Source of the DNA: Alternaria dauci
Taxonomy: Eukaryota > Ascomycota > Dothideomycetes > Pleosporales > Pleosporaceae
Assembly: GCF_042100115.1 (NCBI RefSeq)
Contig: NC_091274.1
Coordinates: 2,418,001 to 2,482,000, forward strand
DNA: 64,000 bases
Direction of reading: 5' to 3'
Shown: one piece after another, positions 53,240-64,000 of the stretch
Position numbering within the stretch: the first letter of the stretch is position 1
How the letters are laid out: each line of letters opens with the position of its first letter
Made by a program: the position numbers and the translations under genes
Notes under the pieces: generated by a model
Told to the model about the DNA's origin: nothing
Databases searched by the model: none
Seen by the model: only the letters and a program-made list of their open reading frames with translations

Positions 53240-55907
53240 ATGACTTCTCCTTCTGGTCTTCCATCCGACACTCACGAGACACACTACATGGCAGACTATC
53301 GTCGACGTTCCAGTGAGATCATCCCTGCCCAGGATGTTACCGTTCCGGCGCATCTGCTTCGGGCTACGGGTACTCTTGGGTCGAAACGCGACAACACGCA
53401 TACTACCCATACTGGAAATTGGGAACCACAAGCAGAAAACCCATTCCTCGACTCTGAACGAATAGGAAGCATCCGTCGCCGTCCCACGCAAGACTCTGGC
53501 GGCCTACAACGGAACGGTACCCAATGCTCTACCAACCTCGAACGCACAGAAACGCACAACGGACGACGGAGGAGTAGCCGATTCTCCTGGTTCAGTAACA
53601 ATGGTGCAAAGCGAATGTCACAACAAAGCGGGGTACTGCCATCGCCAACTGAGGAGAATCTGAGACCCTTCCGGACCCTTTCCTACATCGCCGGGTCAAC
53701 CGATGTTCTAGCTCTGAGCCCTCGAGGAAGTCGTGCACCATCACCAAGCTCACTCAAAAGAGTTCCTAGCTCGTCTTCAAAGTGGTCCAACGACGACCCC
53801 TTCGCTACGAAACCCAACTCAGCCAGAAGCAGCAGAGGAAACCCTTTTGGCACGGAAAATAACTCTGTACGAAACTCTACAGATTTCCTACCTCGGGAAC
53901 CTGAAGCCGCACACCACGCGGGTCGTCCCCGGAAAAACACTCTACAGTCTGTTGTCGATGGCATGGTACCCAACGCTCTCAAGCGGAGCTTGACCAATGC
54001 ATCCTACTTCCGAAAGAATGAGATGTTTGCCACCTACGAGAAGGCGAAGAAGAAGGGCGTAGAGATCCAACGAAAGAAGTGGGTGCAACTCACCTTTGAG
54101 TACGCAATCTATGCCTTCCTGATACTCTTCGTCTACTTTGTCCTAATCGGAGTCCCGCTATGGAACGGTGCTGTGTGGTGGCTTTACTGGGTCGTATCCA
54201 CCAAGTTCGTTATCGCAGGTGGTTTCGGTATCGTTCTAGGAATTGCGCTATTGTAAGTTGTAAAAGTACCCTCACCATCTTCTCATTGACTAATACACCC
54301 TAGTTACGCATTCGCTCCTTTGCTCATCCTGTTCGAAAAGGATCCACCTCCTGCCGACTTCTCGACCGAGACCAAGATCCAATCCAATGTTGACGATACC
54401 TGCCTCATGATACCGTGCTACAAGTCTGCTGGACTCATTGCCAACACACTCGAAGCTGCCCTGAAGATTTTCCCTCCATCGCATATATTTGTCATCGCCA
54501 ACGGCAACAGCCCGACACCACTCGACAACACAGAGGAGGTCTGTCGCCCATACGGTGTGAACCACATCTGGTCGCCTATTGGATCGAAGATTGTCGCTCA
54601 GTTCGTCGGTTGTTATGCTGCGAAAGCTTTCAAGAACGTTTTGCTCATTGACGATGACTGTGCGCTGCCTGACAACTTCCCTGTCGTCACTGAGCGTTTG
54701 AATGGCAAGGTCATGTGCATTGGCTACACTATCAAATCTGTCGGACCAAACTCTTCCAAAGGCAACTTGTGCCAACAAGCTCAGGATCTCGAGTACAAGC
54801 TCAGTGGTATCCAGCGTGAGTTCGCCGGTAAGGTCGGCTCCGCTACCTTCCCACACGGAGCCATTTCCCTCTGGGACCGCGAGCTACTTGTCAAGACCTT
54901 CCACGAGCATCCCGGGTTCAGTGTGTCCGAAGACTGGTTCTTTGGTCATGTAGCCCGCAAGCTTGGATGTCGCATCAAGATGTGCTCGCAAGTCTTCGTC
55001 GAAACCGAAACACCTACCGCTGTCTTCATCTCTGGTGGTGGCTCCCGTGGTGGCTTCGGCGAAATGACCATCTTCTCGCAACGTTTCAAACGCTGGAACT
55101 TCTTCTTCGTGAACGGCATGTACTACAACATGGCATACATTTTCGGCAGCTGGAAGCTAGGCTGGTGGGAGATTGGTGCAAAGATCTTCGTCTTCCAGGA
55201 GGTAAGCAATCCGCAGTCTATCTTACCCATTCAACGTACTAATAACACACCAGGTCTATGAAACTCTCCTCTACCTGCTCACGCCTTTCATGCTCCCGAT
55301 CTCGTTCTACGTCCGTCCCTCATTTTGCGGCTACCTTCTCGCCGCCACAATCGTCATGTACCTCATCAACGTCATCATCTTCAACGAAGTACACCTCCGC
55401 CGCAAGAACGAGCGCGTTGGCTGGCAGCTCATGTACATCTACTACCTCCCATACAAGATCGTCTTGACCGGCATCAATGTCGCAAGCTGCTACTGGTCGC
55501 TATACAAGTACGCCAAATACTTCGCCAAGCGTCACCCCAAGGTCATCGAAGACGACAAAGCTGTCGAGGTTGTTATTCGCCTTGAGGAAGACAAAGCCGC
55601 GCCGGAATGTGGTCTTGGCCGACGATTGACCGTACGCACTATCGGCACACGTTCCCGCGCCAGCATGGACGAGGGTGGTGAGGGTAGGCCCTTGTCACCC
55701 GATGCTATCGATGTTGGAGGTGCTTCTTACGCCATTGTTACCGAACCTGAGGATGCTCACTCTCCTGGCCACTACCACGTCCCCACTCACCATGTCAGCA
55801 CGACAAGGCCAACCACCCCTATGCTACGGAGCGAGGGTATCAATGCAAAAGATTACTTTGATGTAGCGCAGAATGCGAACATCGATGTGGAGAAGCAAAA
55901 CTACTGA
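53240..55907 (+). CDS. Multi-pass family 2 glycosyltransferase (fungal GT2, hyphal growth type)
   Basis: Exons 53240-54252, 54304-55201 and 55254-55907, 854 aa. Introns are 51 bp (GTAAGT to CCTAG) and 52 bp (GTAAGC to ACCAG). Residues 1-270 are disordered and basic. Two membrane helices follow at about 285-350 (FLILFVYFVLIGVPLW, then FVIAGGFGIVLGIALFYAFA). The cytosolic catalytic domain has MIPCYKSAGLIANTLEAAL, VLLIDDDCALPDNF (Asp triplet), GAISLWDRELL, FSVSEDWFFGHVARKLG and the acceptor-side QRFKRW, a spaced variant of QxxRW. Further helices lie in the C-terminal region (about 640-740) before an acidic/disordered tail. The architecture matches the conserved fungal GT2 reported as needed for hyphal growth on solid surfaces and virulence in cereal pathogens. 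The polymer made is unknown. Confidence 0.88.
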
Positions 55908-56311
55908 ACCTACTAATGTAGTGGCTAGAGCCACAAGTCATAGCGCAAGACGCTTCCTATCTTTTCGTTTCCTTTGTCTTGGGTCGGCGTTGGAGGTCTT
56001 TCTTGATGGGCGGCTTTCTGTTATATACCTCTTACGCATACCGTAATCTTCTAACGACCAAAATTTGCAATCACAATTCAAGTTCAAACAATCTCCATTT
56101 CTGCGTGAATTGTCTTCGGAAGTGATATCATTGGCATTCACCACTACCACATAAACTGACCTCATCCAGCGAGCCCTATGTCATAGAACACTTATGAATC
56201 CACAAATTACCACAGACGGCGGCATATATTCAATATGCTGGCGAGTAGACTATTCTGTGGTTGATTTTTGACTGGTCCTCATATCATACTCCACAACATC
56301 CCCATGTCTAC
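55908..56311. other. Convergent 3' ends of GT2 and TPT1
   Basis: A 404-bp spacer holding the 3' UTRs of two convergent genes. No other signal found. Confidence 0.45.
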
Positions 56312-57438
56312 TCAAGCATCAACCCCCGCAACTCCTGTGTCATTCGCTTCCTTCTTCTGACCACCTCCGCCTCTAGCCCGTCCCCCACCTCTTCCACCCC
56401 TACCACCCCGCTTTCCCTTTTGCACATCACCAACCTCCTTCTCCCACTCTTCAACGTTTACAACCACGCCCTCAGGTAACTTCCCATCGCTCATCAGGAC
56501 TCCACCGTCCTTCTTCCTACTTTCAACCCGCTTGAAGAATTCGTACGAAAGGAAGCCTTGCTCATTACCCTCAGTGAGTATAACACCATTGTCCGAGACG
56601 AAGAACTTGATACCAGCAGCAAGAGCAGCGTTGATATCAATGTAGATCAGAATCGATGAGTTCTTGCGCATGCCTGAGATGACGGGCTGGGTCTCTTTTT
56701 CTTCGGTGGTAGGGTCAGTGGAAGAGTCAAGTGCTTTGAAACCTGCCGGGAGACCAGATGCGAAGTGAATGTGGTTCCGTCCCATGCGTCGCAGACCGCC
56801 GCTCTTTATGATGAGGTTCCAGGCGCGCTCGTCGGTGCCGTGAACGACGGTTTCGGGAACATTGCCTGCTTCTTGGGTGATGGGGACGAGGAGGCCTTCT
56901 GAATCGACTTTGATGGAGTGGCCTTGGTTTGCGCGGATAAGGTAGTCAGCTGGGTCGTCCGATTCTGGTACACTTTCCAACGTTTCTGGGCTGGGTTTCT
57001 CTTGGGATGGCTCTGTGGTTTCGGATGTCTCTTGGTCGAGCGAGGATGCTGGGATCATGGAGTAGCGTTGTTTGTCGTTGTTGGCGACTATGTCCCGCAG
57101 CTCAGGGAATGTGACTTTCAAACTCTTCAGAGTTTTGGTGTTAAGCTAAAGACGTTAATTCAATGCGTGGTCTAGATAACGGATTTACATCATCCTAGAC
57201 ATGCTTGACGTGTACAAAAAATCTTGTCTTTGGCTAGGGCATATATCCAAGTTCTCCAGACGTTGATGGGGAACAAACTTACCGCTTCCTGCACATTAAC
57301 ATACCCACCCTTTCCCAACTTCAAGCCCTCCTGACTCGCACCGTGTCTCAACAGCCAGCTAACTTTCCTTGATACCTGCACTTCTCTCGGTTGATTCGCT
57401 GGATTGCGGCTTCCGCCGCCTCGGCCACCTCTTGCCAT
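56312..57438 (-). CDS. TPT1: tRNA 2'-phosphotransferase Tpt1 (KptA)
   Basis: Exons 57283-57438 and 56312-57145, 329 aa. The 137-bp intron (GTAAGT, branch TTAAC, acceptor TTTAG) joins YVNVQEA to LNTKTLKSLK in phase 0. Signatures of the family are VSRKVSWLLRHGASQEGL at the N-terminus, ANQGHSIKVDSEGLLVPI, VVHGTDERAWNLIIKSGG, RMGRNHIHFASG and SSILIYIDINAALAAGIKFF. The enzyme removes the 2'-phosphate left at the splice junction of tRNAs and transfers it to NAD+. An arginine-rich RGG tail (GKRGGRGGRGGGRARGGGG) near the C-terminus may bind RNA. A low-complexity insert of about 35 residues lies around 82-112. Confidence 0.94.
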
Positions 57439-58035
57439 ACCTTTGAGCGATCTAGTGAATAGGCGCAAAATTTTTGCGAGAGGAAACTCTGAACTGGATT
57501 TAAATGTCTCTAGAGGGGTTTCTGCGGGGTTCTGAGTCGAAATGATGCTCACTGAGTCAAAGGTGGTAGCCTTGGGAATGATGGTTCGGGAAAGTATGCG
57601 CAAAACGTTAGTGCAAGGACCAACTTCTGTGTGGTGACCCCGCAGTGATTGGATGCGCTAAGTACATCAACATGAACGCGACTGCGTCACGAAGACGTTC
57701 GATCAAAATCGACAACCTTAGGCTCAGTTTCTACTTCTAATCTTATCTTGTAGCATCAATCTGCTGTAAATGATTGGCAAGTCCAGTCACATTGGCTCGA
57801 AGTTATTTGTGCTACAGGTACCGAAGAGGAGAACCTATCTCAACCACGCCCAGTGTGGAAAGACACCCTAAACAGAGCCACCGTGCAGTAAGAAGCATCA
57901 ATCTGGCAAAACAGGAGGTACCAATGCGACGATTATACTAATAAGACTTTTATTCGTGTGGAGCTAAAATACCCGAAGTCTCTCTTGCAAAGAGACATGA
58001 CTCTGCTGCCGACCGCACACGTTGTCGTATAATCC
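57439..58035. other. Spacer between TPT1 and unrecognised gene
   Basis: Nearly 600 bp with no credible frame. The left end is the TPT1 promoter; the right end the 3' UTR of the next gene. Nothing notable. Confidence 0.45.
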
Positions 58036-59064
58036 TCACTGGCTCTTAGAGTTCTGCGCCCGTCTGTAAGCGGCAGAGGTCACCGTGAAGCTCCATAAGA
58101 ACTCGTAACCGGAGGAAGTTGAGCATGGTTCTGCTTCCAGTCCATGGACACTGCATACCATCGACTCCACGGACAACCCTCCAGGATCGCTCACAAAAGT
58201 CTTTCCGATACGTCTCAATTCGCCTTTGATAGATTCCTTTGCCTGTAAAATTCTGGTGTCATGATTGTAGTAGCGTCGAATAATCAGGTCATCCAGATGG
58301 AAAGTGACTTTTTGCAGGCTCTTGGGTAGTTGTTCGACGTAGGACAAGTCGCAACGGATGTCCTGGACAGAGGGGTTCGTCCCTTCGTAATTGAGCCAAC
58401 TAAACTGTACATTCAGACTCAGTATCTGCAGCATGGGCGATGAGGCTATGTGGTACACCGTTTGTTTGGTAACTGCTTCTTGCGCTTGGTTCTGACCGAG
58501 AACACGATTAACATAGCCCTGATTACCGCGTTCTGGCCAACTCGACAATAACAAAGCTTTGCGACCCGTAAGGTGCACATTCCATGCTCGATCGAGACGA
58601 AATAGACCTAGAGGTCTGGTCCTCGCAAGTAGTGGATGAAAGAAATCGTTGGTATGGAAAAAGACTGCTTCGCGGTGGAACTGCAGTATGCATTCGAAGA
58701 GAATCTGCTTATCGAGCTGCATCCAAGCTGGAAGACCTGCATGCATACCGGAAAAGCGCCACCAGCGATCTGGGCTAATTGAATAGTTGGAGGCAATGCC
58801 AATGCGGACACCATACATGGCGCAAACAGTGGTGTTCAAGTGGTGAAAGCGGACACCGACCCCCATAAGTGCGTAGTGATAGATACGGTCTCTGACCTCA
58901 AGTGGCAAGGCGAACAGGGGTGATTTGCTGCTCACAATATCTGGAAAGAGCTTCTTAACCCATCGGGAGAGCTGCACCCTGTGCTGTAGCTCTTCTGGTG
59001 ACATGACGCGAGCGATCGAAGATGCCGTGTCGGGAAGTAGAATATATAGGTTGGAACGCCTCAT
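58036..59064 (-). CDS. Hypothetical protein with N-terminal F-box-like motif
   Basis: Single exon, 342 aa. Residues about 49-66 read SPLFALPLEVRDRIYHYALM, the LP-x-E-(V/I)-R-x-x-I-(Y/F) pattern common at the start of F-box-like and DUF7730-type proteins in Dothideomycetes. The rest is a mixed alpha/beta protein with Trp- and His-rich parts (FSGMHAGLPAWMQLDKQIL, then FHREAVFFHTNDFFHPL) and no leucine-rich repeats. No signal peptide or membrane segment. A ubiquitin-ligase adaptor role is only suggested by the motif; the family is abundant and uncharacterised in Pleosporales. Confidence 0.75.
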   Translation of the reverse strand: MRRSNLYILLPDTASSIARVMSPEELQHRVQLSRWVKKLFPDIVSSKSPLFALPLEVRDRIYHYALMGVGVRFHHLNTTVCAMYGVRIGIASNYSISPDRWWRFSGMHAGLPAWMQLDKQILFECILQFHREAVFFHTNDFFHPLLARTRPLGLFRLDRAWNVHLTGRKALLLSSWPERGNQGYVNRVLGQNQAQEAVTKQTVYHIASSPMLQILSLNVQFSWLNYEGTNPSVQDIRCDLSYVEQLPKSLQKVTFHLDDLIIRRYYNHDTRILQAKESIKGELRRIGKTFVSDPGGLSVESMVCSVHGLEAEPCSTSSGYEFLWSFTVTSAAYRRAQNSKSQ

Positions 59065-59639
59065 GGTGGCCGTGACATTGGTGGTTGGGCAGGAGACTGC
59101 AAGTGAGAGGTAAGAAAGCGATGACGATGATGTTGGTTGTTTTGTACGTAGATGTGGTTAGAGCGGTTGGTCGCTTGTGACTTCTGGGCTGTCGCAACCT
59201 TGAGTGAGAGTGGGATCTTGGTGCATCACTTGAGAGGAAGTAACAAGGACGGCATCAATCAGATGGCGCCAAGACTGAAAGCTGCCAGATATCCTCGAAC
59301 ACTGAGATGAACGACATCTGCACAGATGCACGATGAGGATGTTATCAAATGACCTTTCTGTTTCCAAAGTCAACGACCGCGATGCGAGGAAGAACATGAT
59401 TGACCTCGCATAGGAAACTGACAAATACACTTCTCGTAGCATAATAAATGACTCACGTAGTGTAGAAGCAATGGTATTGACGGCAATATACAACTTCATC
59501 GTTCCACCCAACGCCTGATATTGAAAACCCTTGAGCAGGACCCATCAATAGTGCCTGCATACCGTCGTAGCTGTCGAACTCCCGCATCGCATCGGGTATG
59601 ATCACACACACACCACATTGTATCCCATATACCACCCCA
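59065..59639. other. Spacer between hypothetical gene and Rab gene
   Basis: 575 bp without recognisable frames. It contains the promoter of the hypothetical gene (left) and the 3' UTR of the Rab gene (right). Confidence 0.45.
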
Positions 59640-60508
59640 TCAGCATGCGCAACCCTCCTTGGGACCCTCTGTCCGCGCACTGCCTAGGTTTACGCGTGCC
59701 TCTTCCTGCCTGTTCAAGTTTGTTTGTCCGCCAACACCACGAGGGCCCTTCAAGCTTGTCTCTGGGATGGCGTTTGCAATGGCAGTAAATACCTCGGCAA
59801 CATTATGCCCGGTCTTTGCACTAGTCTCGAAGAACAACAAGCTCTCCTCATCTGCGTATGCCTTTGCAGTCTTACTTGGTACTCTCCTTGAGCCGGCGCC
59901 ATCTTCTGTCGGCTCCTCTTCGCCCTCAGCTGCGGGGGCAGCATCTGCGTCTTCCGCATTCTCTTCGTCGGCGGCGGTGGCCAAATCGAACTTGTTTCCC
60001 ACGAGCGCGATGACGATGCCTGGAGAGGCTTGGCGGTGCAGTTCGGCGACCCAGTGCTGGGCTTTTGTAAGGGAAGAGGGTTTCGTGATGTCGTAGACGA
60101 CGAGGGCGGCTTGGGCGTTGCGGTAGTACATGGGCGCGAGCGAGGCGAAGCGTTCCTGGCCTGCGGTATCCCAGATCTCAAACTTGATGGTTCGGGTTGG
60201 TAGGTTGCATTTCTGTGTCAGGAATGCAGCTGTTAGGCGGTATGTTAGTATTGGCTCAGTGAGAAATGATCTGGGTGTTGCTGGATTCATATCGTTTGAT
60301 GTGGCTGTGTACGTACCTCCGATAGTAGGCTCCTTGTTCTCTTGGAAGTCGTTGTTGACGAAGCGCATAACGAGAGACGACTGAAGGACTGTCAGTTGGT
60401 GTTCGCACACCATGTCCTGTTTCTCCATACCTTTCCGACAGCTGCTTCTCCTAGCAGCACGAGCTTGACGCTGCTGCTGGGCTTGGGTTGCGCGGAAGCG
60501 TCCGCCAT
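59640..60508 (-). CDS. Rab5-family small GTPase (Ypt5/Vps21-like)
   Basis: Exons 60431-60508, 60317-60380 and 59640-60229, 243 aa. Introns are 50 bp (GTATGG to TTCAG) and 87 bp (GTACGT, branch CTAAC, acceptor ACAG). The GTPase motifs are intact: GEAAVGKSS (P-loop), switch I region ending [19 protein letters not shown] and ETSAKT. IGAAFLTQ is characteristic of Rab5. The last residues are CAC, a double-cysteine prenylation signal. An acidic, low-complexity insert of roughly 30 residues sits between NKFD and ETSAKT, making it longer than the usual 200-220 aa. It should act on early endosomes in vesicle docking and fusion. Confidence 0.93.
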
Positions 60509-63322
60509 CGTGAAGTCGTGTGAGGGATGCGGCTCGGACTTTGCGGGGTATGTAGTGGCGGATGAGGTTCTTTAGACGTGCGGAGTAGCGCGCGACTTTT
60601 GTTTACGATGTGATTTGGTGCGGTTGCGATGCCGCAGGCAGATGGTTTGTACATCGCCGAGAGCAGTGACGAACTCAAGCACGTGACTGGCTTACTAAGA
60701 TCGGAACGCCTTTGGCATCCAAAAGCATTCCGATAGATGCGACCTTTGTCGCCTTACATGTCGATGCTTGCTTCCATCAGCGCTCATTTTCGAAGCATCC
60801 AAAGAAAGACAAGCGCTTTTACGTCTCGAGAGTTTACTGTTTGTGGAGAAATCGCATAAAATTGATTGTTATGCGAAACACATTAAGACTCGGGTGAGTG
60901 CATTCGCTCTCAGTGATGTCGACTTAACAAAATAGTGAACAAAAGTTATTGCTGTAAACTAAGCAATTATGTGGTGTGGAACGTGCATGCTCAGCAACTC
61001 CGTGCATCTGCTTGTACTCGCTGGAACCAGCATCTTGACCGCCTGTCCGTCTTGTCGATGCACAACTATGCAAAGACCGAAGGTGCAAATATACCCACCA
61101 GTCCTATTACGTATCTTGTGCAAGAAATTACAACAGCTGTCATGACCCAGTATACGACGGGAGAGACAGCTCCGCGTGCATCCGCGAGGCCTCATCCTAC
61201 GACGCAGCAACTTGACTTTTTTTTGTCATCAAGTAATGCCTGACGTCATATTACCGATTTGAAACCTACTTGGTTTCCGACAGAACTGACACGTGCAATG
61301 GACAAGCTCAATCCTGGTTGATGCGGAGGTTTATGCCGCTGTGGACCATTCTCCTCACTTGGAGATGACTCTAGATACAGACACCGGAACCTGTTAGTCG
61401 GCAAGGCCAAAAGTCACAGTCAAGACAAGATCAACACGCAAGAGGGAACTGTGTATGTTGTAATTATGGATACGGTAATCTGAGGGTATGCAGATGGTGG
61501 CGTCGTCGACCCCTCAGCTAAGGCGCGCAATCTGCCAATGAAGCTATTCCAAGGCCACGGAACTCCCGAATCGGCAGGCGCGAATTGGCCCCTCAAGCAA
61601 CCTGCATACGCATAAACAAACCGCTGCAACGTCTTGAGACAAGGCCAACTTGTACAATTCCAAAGACGATGGGCCCCACAGCGTTATGCCAAACGGCTGG
61701 TCTGCCGTCGGTTGTTATTGGAGCTGGTAGGCTACACCGACAAGTGGATATCACACACGTGTATGGCATTCTGCTGTCCGGACTCCGAAGACAACCAACA
61801 ATGCCATTACAAGCGGCTTTCCATCATCGTGGCACGGTATCCATCCCTGCAACAGGCCACGATCTCGGCCTGTTGATCTTGGCCGATCCCAGCACTTGTT
61901 GGACGACAGCATGGTCCAGCCACGCCTTGCAGGAGCGCGCGGTTTTTTTGTACGGCTGGCAGCTTGTCATGTGTCTTTCACTGTGTGGTGCAGGTGCCGC
62001 ACCACTCACCACCTAGCGACCCCACAGCAGCGAACAAGACGACAGGGTGGTGGCTTGCGCGATAATGTGCAGCACAGACGCGCCGTGTGTGCGACCGATC
62101 GCGATGACGCCAAGCGCACCTCTGGTTATCCGAGGGCGATGGGCATGGCTCGAGTGGAGTCTGACAATAATTTTTTGCCCTGGCATGGCAGAGGTGCTCA
62201 ACGCCATGCACATTGTTACGAGAGGGTGTGGATTGCGCAAACACATGTTGGCAGGCGACGATCCCTTGTGTAGCGCGCTCTGCTTGACACAGCAGCGATC
62301 GGCTCGACTTAGCCACAGCTCTCCAGACAAGCGCTCGGTTCCCCGTGTCCTTGATCCGCCCGAACCGGACTGGCCCAAGCGGCCATGGCAGAGTAGCTGG
62401 AGATCGGCGTTCCCTATTACGGGAACAAGTGTCTTGACATCGATTCACGCTCGAATCACAGAGGCGGGGAGGCACTCTGGACGCCGCACTAAGAATGTTC
62501 CCTCGATAACCTGCGTTGCGCCAGGAACACGCACAAAAGGGTTCCTGGATTTCTGCATGATGTGGGCGACGCGCACGAGAGGGCAGGAGAGCGGTGGGTG
62601 CATTCGCTGAAACATGCAATCAGAGCGCGAGGGAGATGCTGCGTCCCATGTCCTCCACGGACCAGTGCGGCCTTTATAGAAAGTGGCAGCATGGGAGGCC
62701 TCGTTTGTCGCTTCAGCCACGACGGCATTGCCGCGTACCTTGAGGGGGGGGGGGGGGGGGAAGGGGCGGCCAGGGTTACTTATCAGTCACGTTGGTCGGG
62801 CATGGGCTGTGAGCGTCCGGCTGACCCCAGATGCCGCGTGCCATGTTTGCGACCAAATAATAAAAAGTTCCTGGCTTCTGCAATTGCTGCAACAAGAATC
62901 TCACTCCTTCCCCCCCGGACCTTTGTTATTGCCGCTATCGGGTCTGAAACTGGGATATTTGGCCGCATCTCTGACGCTGCGCAATCGAGACTCTCTGTTG
63001 GACACAGTAACTCAGTATCAGGAGCTCGGGCATCACCCCACTTGTCGAATAGCATTCCGGGACCTGTCCACACGCTTTATTTTTGAATCGAGCGCCTCTT
63101 CAGCTAGCAGACGCCTCTCGCACACATTCTGGATTATTATTTCTACACACCCGCCCCTGCGCTGCCCTGCATTGTCTCTCAGCCGCATCTCGCTCTATAA
63201 CCTCCGACACCTCGGAGGCTGTGCAACAAACCCGCTGCCTTGCTGACGAAGCTGCAAGACAAAGCAAACACCGAAGCCGGCGAGACTTTTTTTATTTCAT
63301 TCTACCATAATTTCTGGCAATC
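60509..63322. other. Spacer of about 2.8 kb upstream of the C2H2 gene
   Basis: No recognisable gene. The left end is the promoter of the Rab gene; the right end should contain the leader of the zinc-finger gene. A G17 tract lies at 62744-62760. Open frames are shadows without family likeness. Confidence 0.4.
62744..62760 (+). repeat. G17 homopolymer tract
   Basis: Seventeen consecutive G residues, followed by AAGGGG, about 0.56 kb before the next gene's ATG. The + strand could fold as a G-quadruplex. Such runs are also prone to length errors in sequencing. Confidence 0.9.
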
Positions 63323-64000
63323 ATGACCGTCCTCAAGGTACCTATTCCTGATTCCCGGCAATTGCACGCCCCCCGAGTTGCGCTGACCGTGCCTCCTGCC
63401 AGGAACCCATCAACGTCCGACCAGCCAGCCAACAACGACACTCGTCTAGCACCATGGCCGGCTCACTCCCCAAGAACCGCCCACACTCGCAGTCGATATC
63501 CGTCGGCAACCTGAACGCAGCGCATCGCGTAACACGTCGGAAGAGCATGAGCCAGACACCCGTCACCAATGTTGCGGCCATTGCGGCTGCGGCCAAGGGC
63601 ATGTCGGGAGCGCCCCTGGATAGCAGTAGCAGCAACAACGGATCGCGTCGGCCATCGAAGCCGACATCGCAGTTCAGGGGACCCAACATGGCACTCAACT
63701 CCACAATGGCATCGAGCATGCCTGGCAACGGCTCGCAGTTCGGCCCCAGCAGTTATGGCGCGGTGGCAGCCAAGACTGAGGCTCTCACCGACGGCCCGAC
63801 GCTCGCAACGATGCTGGAGCAGGACAAGGCCAACTCCAAGTCGCGGAACCGTCGCGCGAGCGAGGGCTCTCGTCTGTCCAAGGGCGACGGCAAGCGAAGT
63901 GGTAGCGATCTGAGATGTGAAAAATGTGGGAAAGGCTACAAGCACAGCAGCTGTCTGACCAAGCACCTGTTAGTAACCCTGAGCCGTAGACGGCCCTCCC
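63323..64000 (+). CDS. C2H2 zinc-finger protein, 5' part only
   Basis: The first exon is 15 nt (63323-63337, MTVLK). A 65-bp intron (GTACCT to TGCCAG) leads to exon 2 at 63403-63968, which ends CACCT|GTTAGT. The gene runs off the right edge. The protein starts MTVLKEPINVRPASQQRHSS and continues with Ser/Ala/Asn-rich disordered sequence (SISVGNLNAAHRVTRRKSM), then SDLRCEKCGKGYKHSSCLTKHL, the first half of a C2H2 finger whose second histidine is expected in the next exon. It is probably a nuclear DNA-binding regulator. An ATG at 63454 (MAGSLPK) inside exon 2 could also start translation. Confidence 0.75.

Noticed and set aside
61585..62619. Long overlapping frames on both strands between the Rab and C2H2 genes
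   Set aside because: GC-rich sequence leaves several frames open at once; none shows conserved motifs or splice sites joining them.

Overview
The window is nuclear DNA of a filamentous ascomycete (Pezizomycotina). Genes are single, interrupted by short GT-AG introns of about 47-160 bp (340 bp in one ribosomal protein gene), with CTAAC/TACTAAC branch sites close to the acceptor. There are no operons, and genes lie on both strands with long UTR-like spacers. Protein flavour (calcofluor-white-hypersensitive small protein, Zn2Cys6 regulator, DUF3253, LysM protein, pathogenicity-type GT2) suggests Dothideomycetes, probably Pleosporales. That placement is inference from memory of the families, not a search.

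Layout. 0.7-5.9 kb: an unrecognised protein, a glycine-rich hydrophilic protein, and a divergent ankyrin / TAF11 pair. 6.3-7.9 kb: ribosomal protein L4 with a 5'UTR intron. 10.8-14.4 kb: a large dual-specificity phosphatase. 16.5-18.3 kb: a J-domain protein. 20.3-25.2 kb: a metallophosphoesterase and a Ulp1-type (C48) protease. 26.8-32.2 kb: a disordered serine-rich protein and the splicing factor Prp45/SKIP. 32.8-40.6 kb: an intradiol dioxygenase, a pyruvate/2-oxoacid decarboxylase, a small membrane protein, a broken zinc alcohol dehydrogenase fragment and a Zn2Cys6 regulator, which may be a decaying catabolic cluster. 41.5-47.1 kb: beta-carbonic anhydrase, a DUF3253 protein, a DysF-domain protein, a small membrane-anchored protein and Cdt1. 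48-53 kb: a gene-poor stretch with a secreted LysM protein, an intron-containing tRNA-Lys(CUU) and a three-exon SnoaL-like gene. 53.2-60.5 kb: a multi-pass GT2, tRNA 2'-phosphotransferase Tpt1, an unrecognised protein and a Rab5-type GTPase. 63.3 kb to the end: the 5' part of a C2H2 zinc-finger gene.

Most genes are housekeeping: transcription initiation, splicing, translation, tRNA maturation, replication licensing, SUMO/NEDD8-type proteolysis and endosome traffic. The accessory interest is in 32.8-40.6 kb and 48-56 kb. No clearly new multi-gene system was found. The best leads are a dioxygenase intron whose expected 3' splice site reads GG instead of AG, two stop-free introns of length 3n that hide inside longer reading frames (one splits the GNHD metal motif), the alcohol dehydrogenase relic, and degron-like and AT-hook-like motifs in Cdt1. 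Exon boundaries were deduced by hand from splice consensus and family conservation. No transcript data were available.
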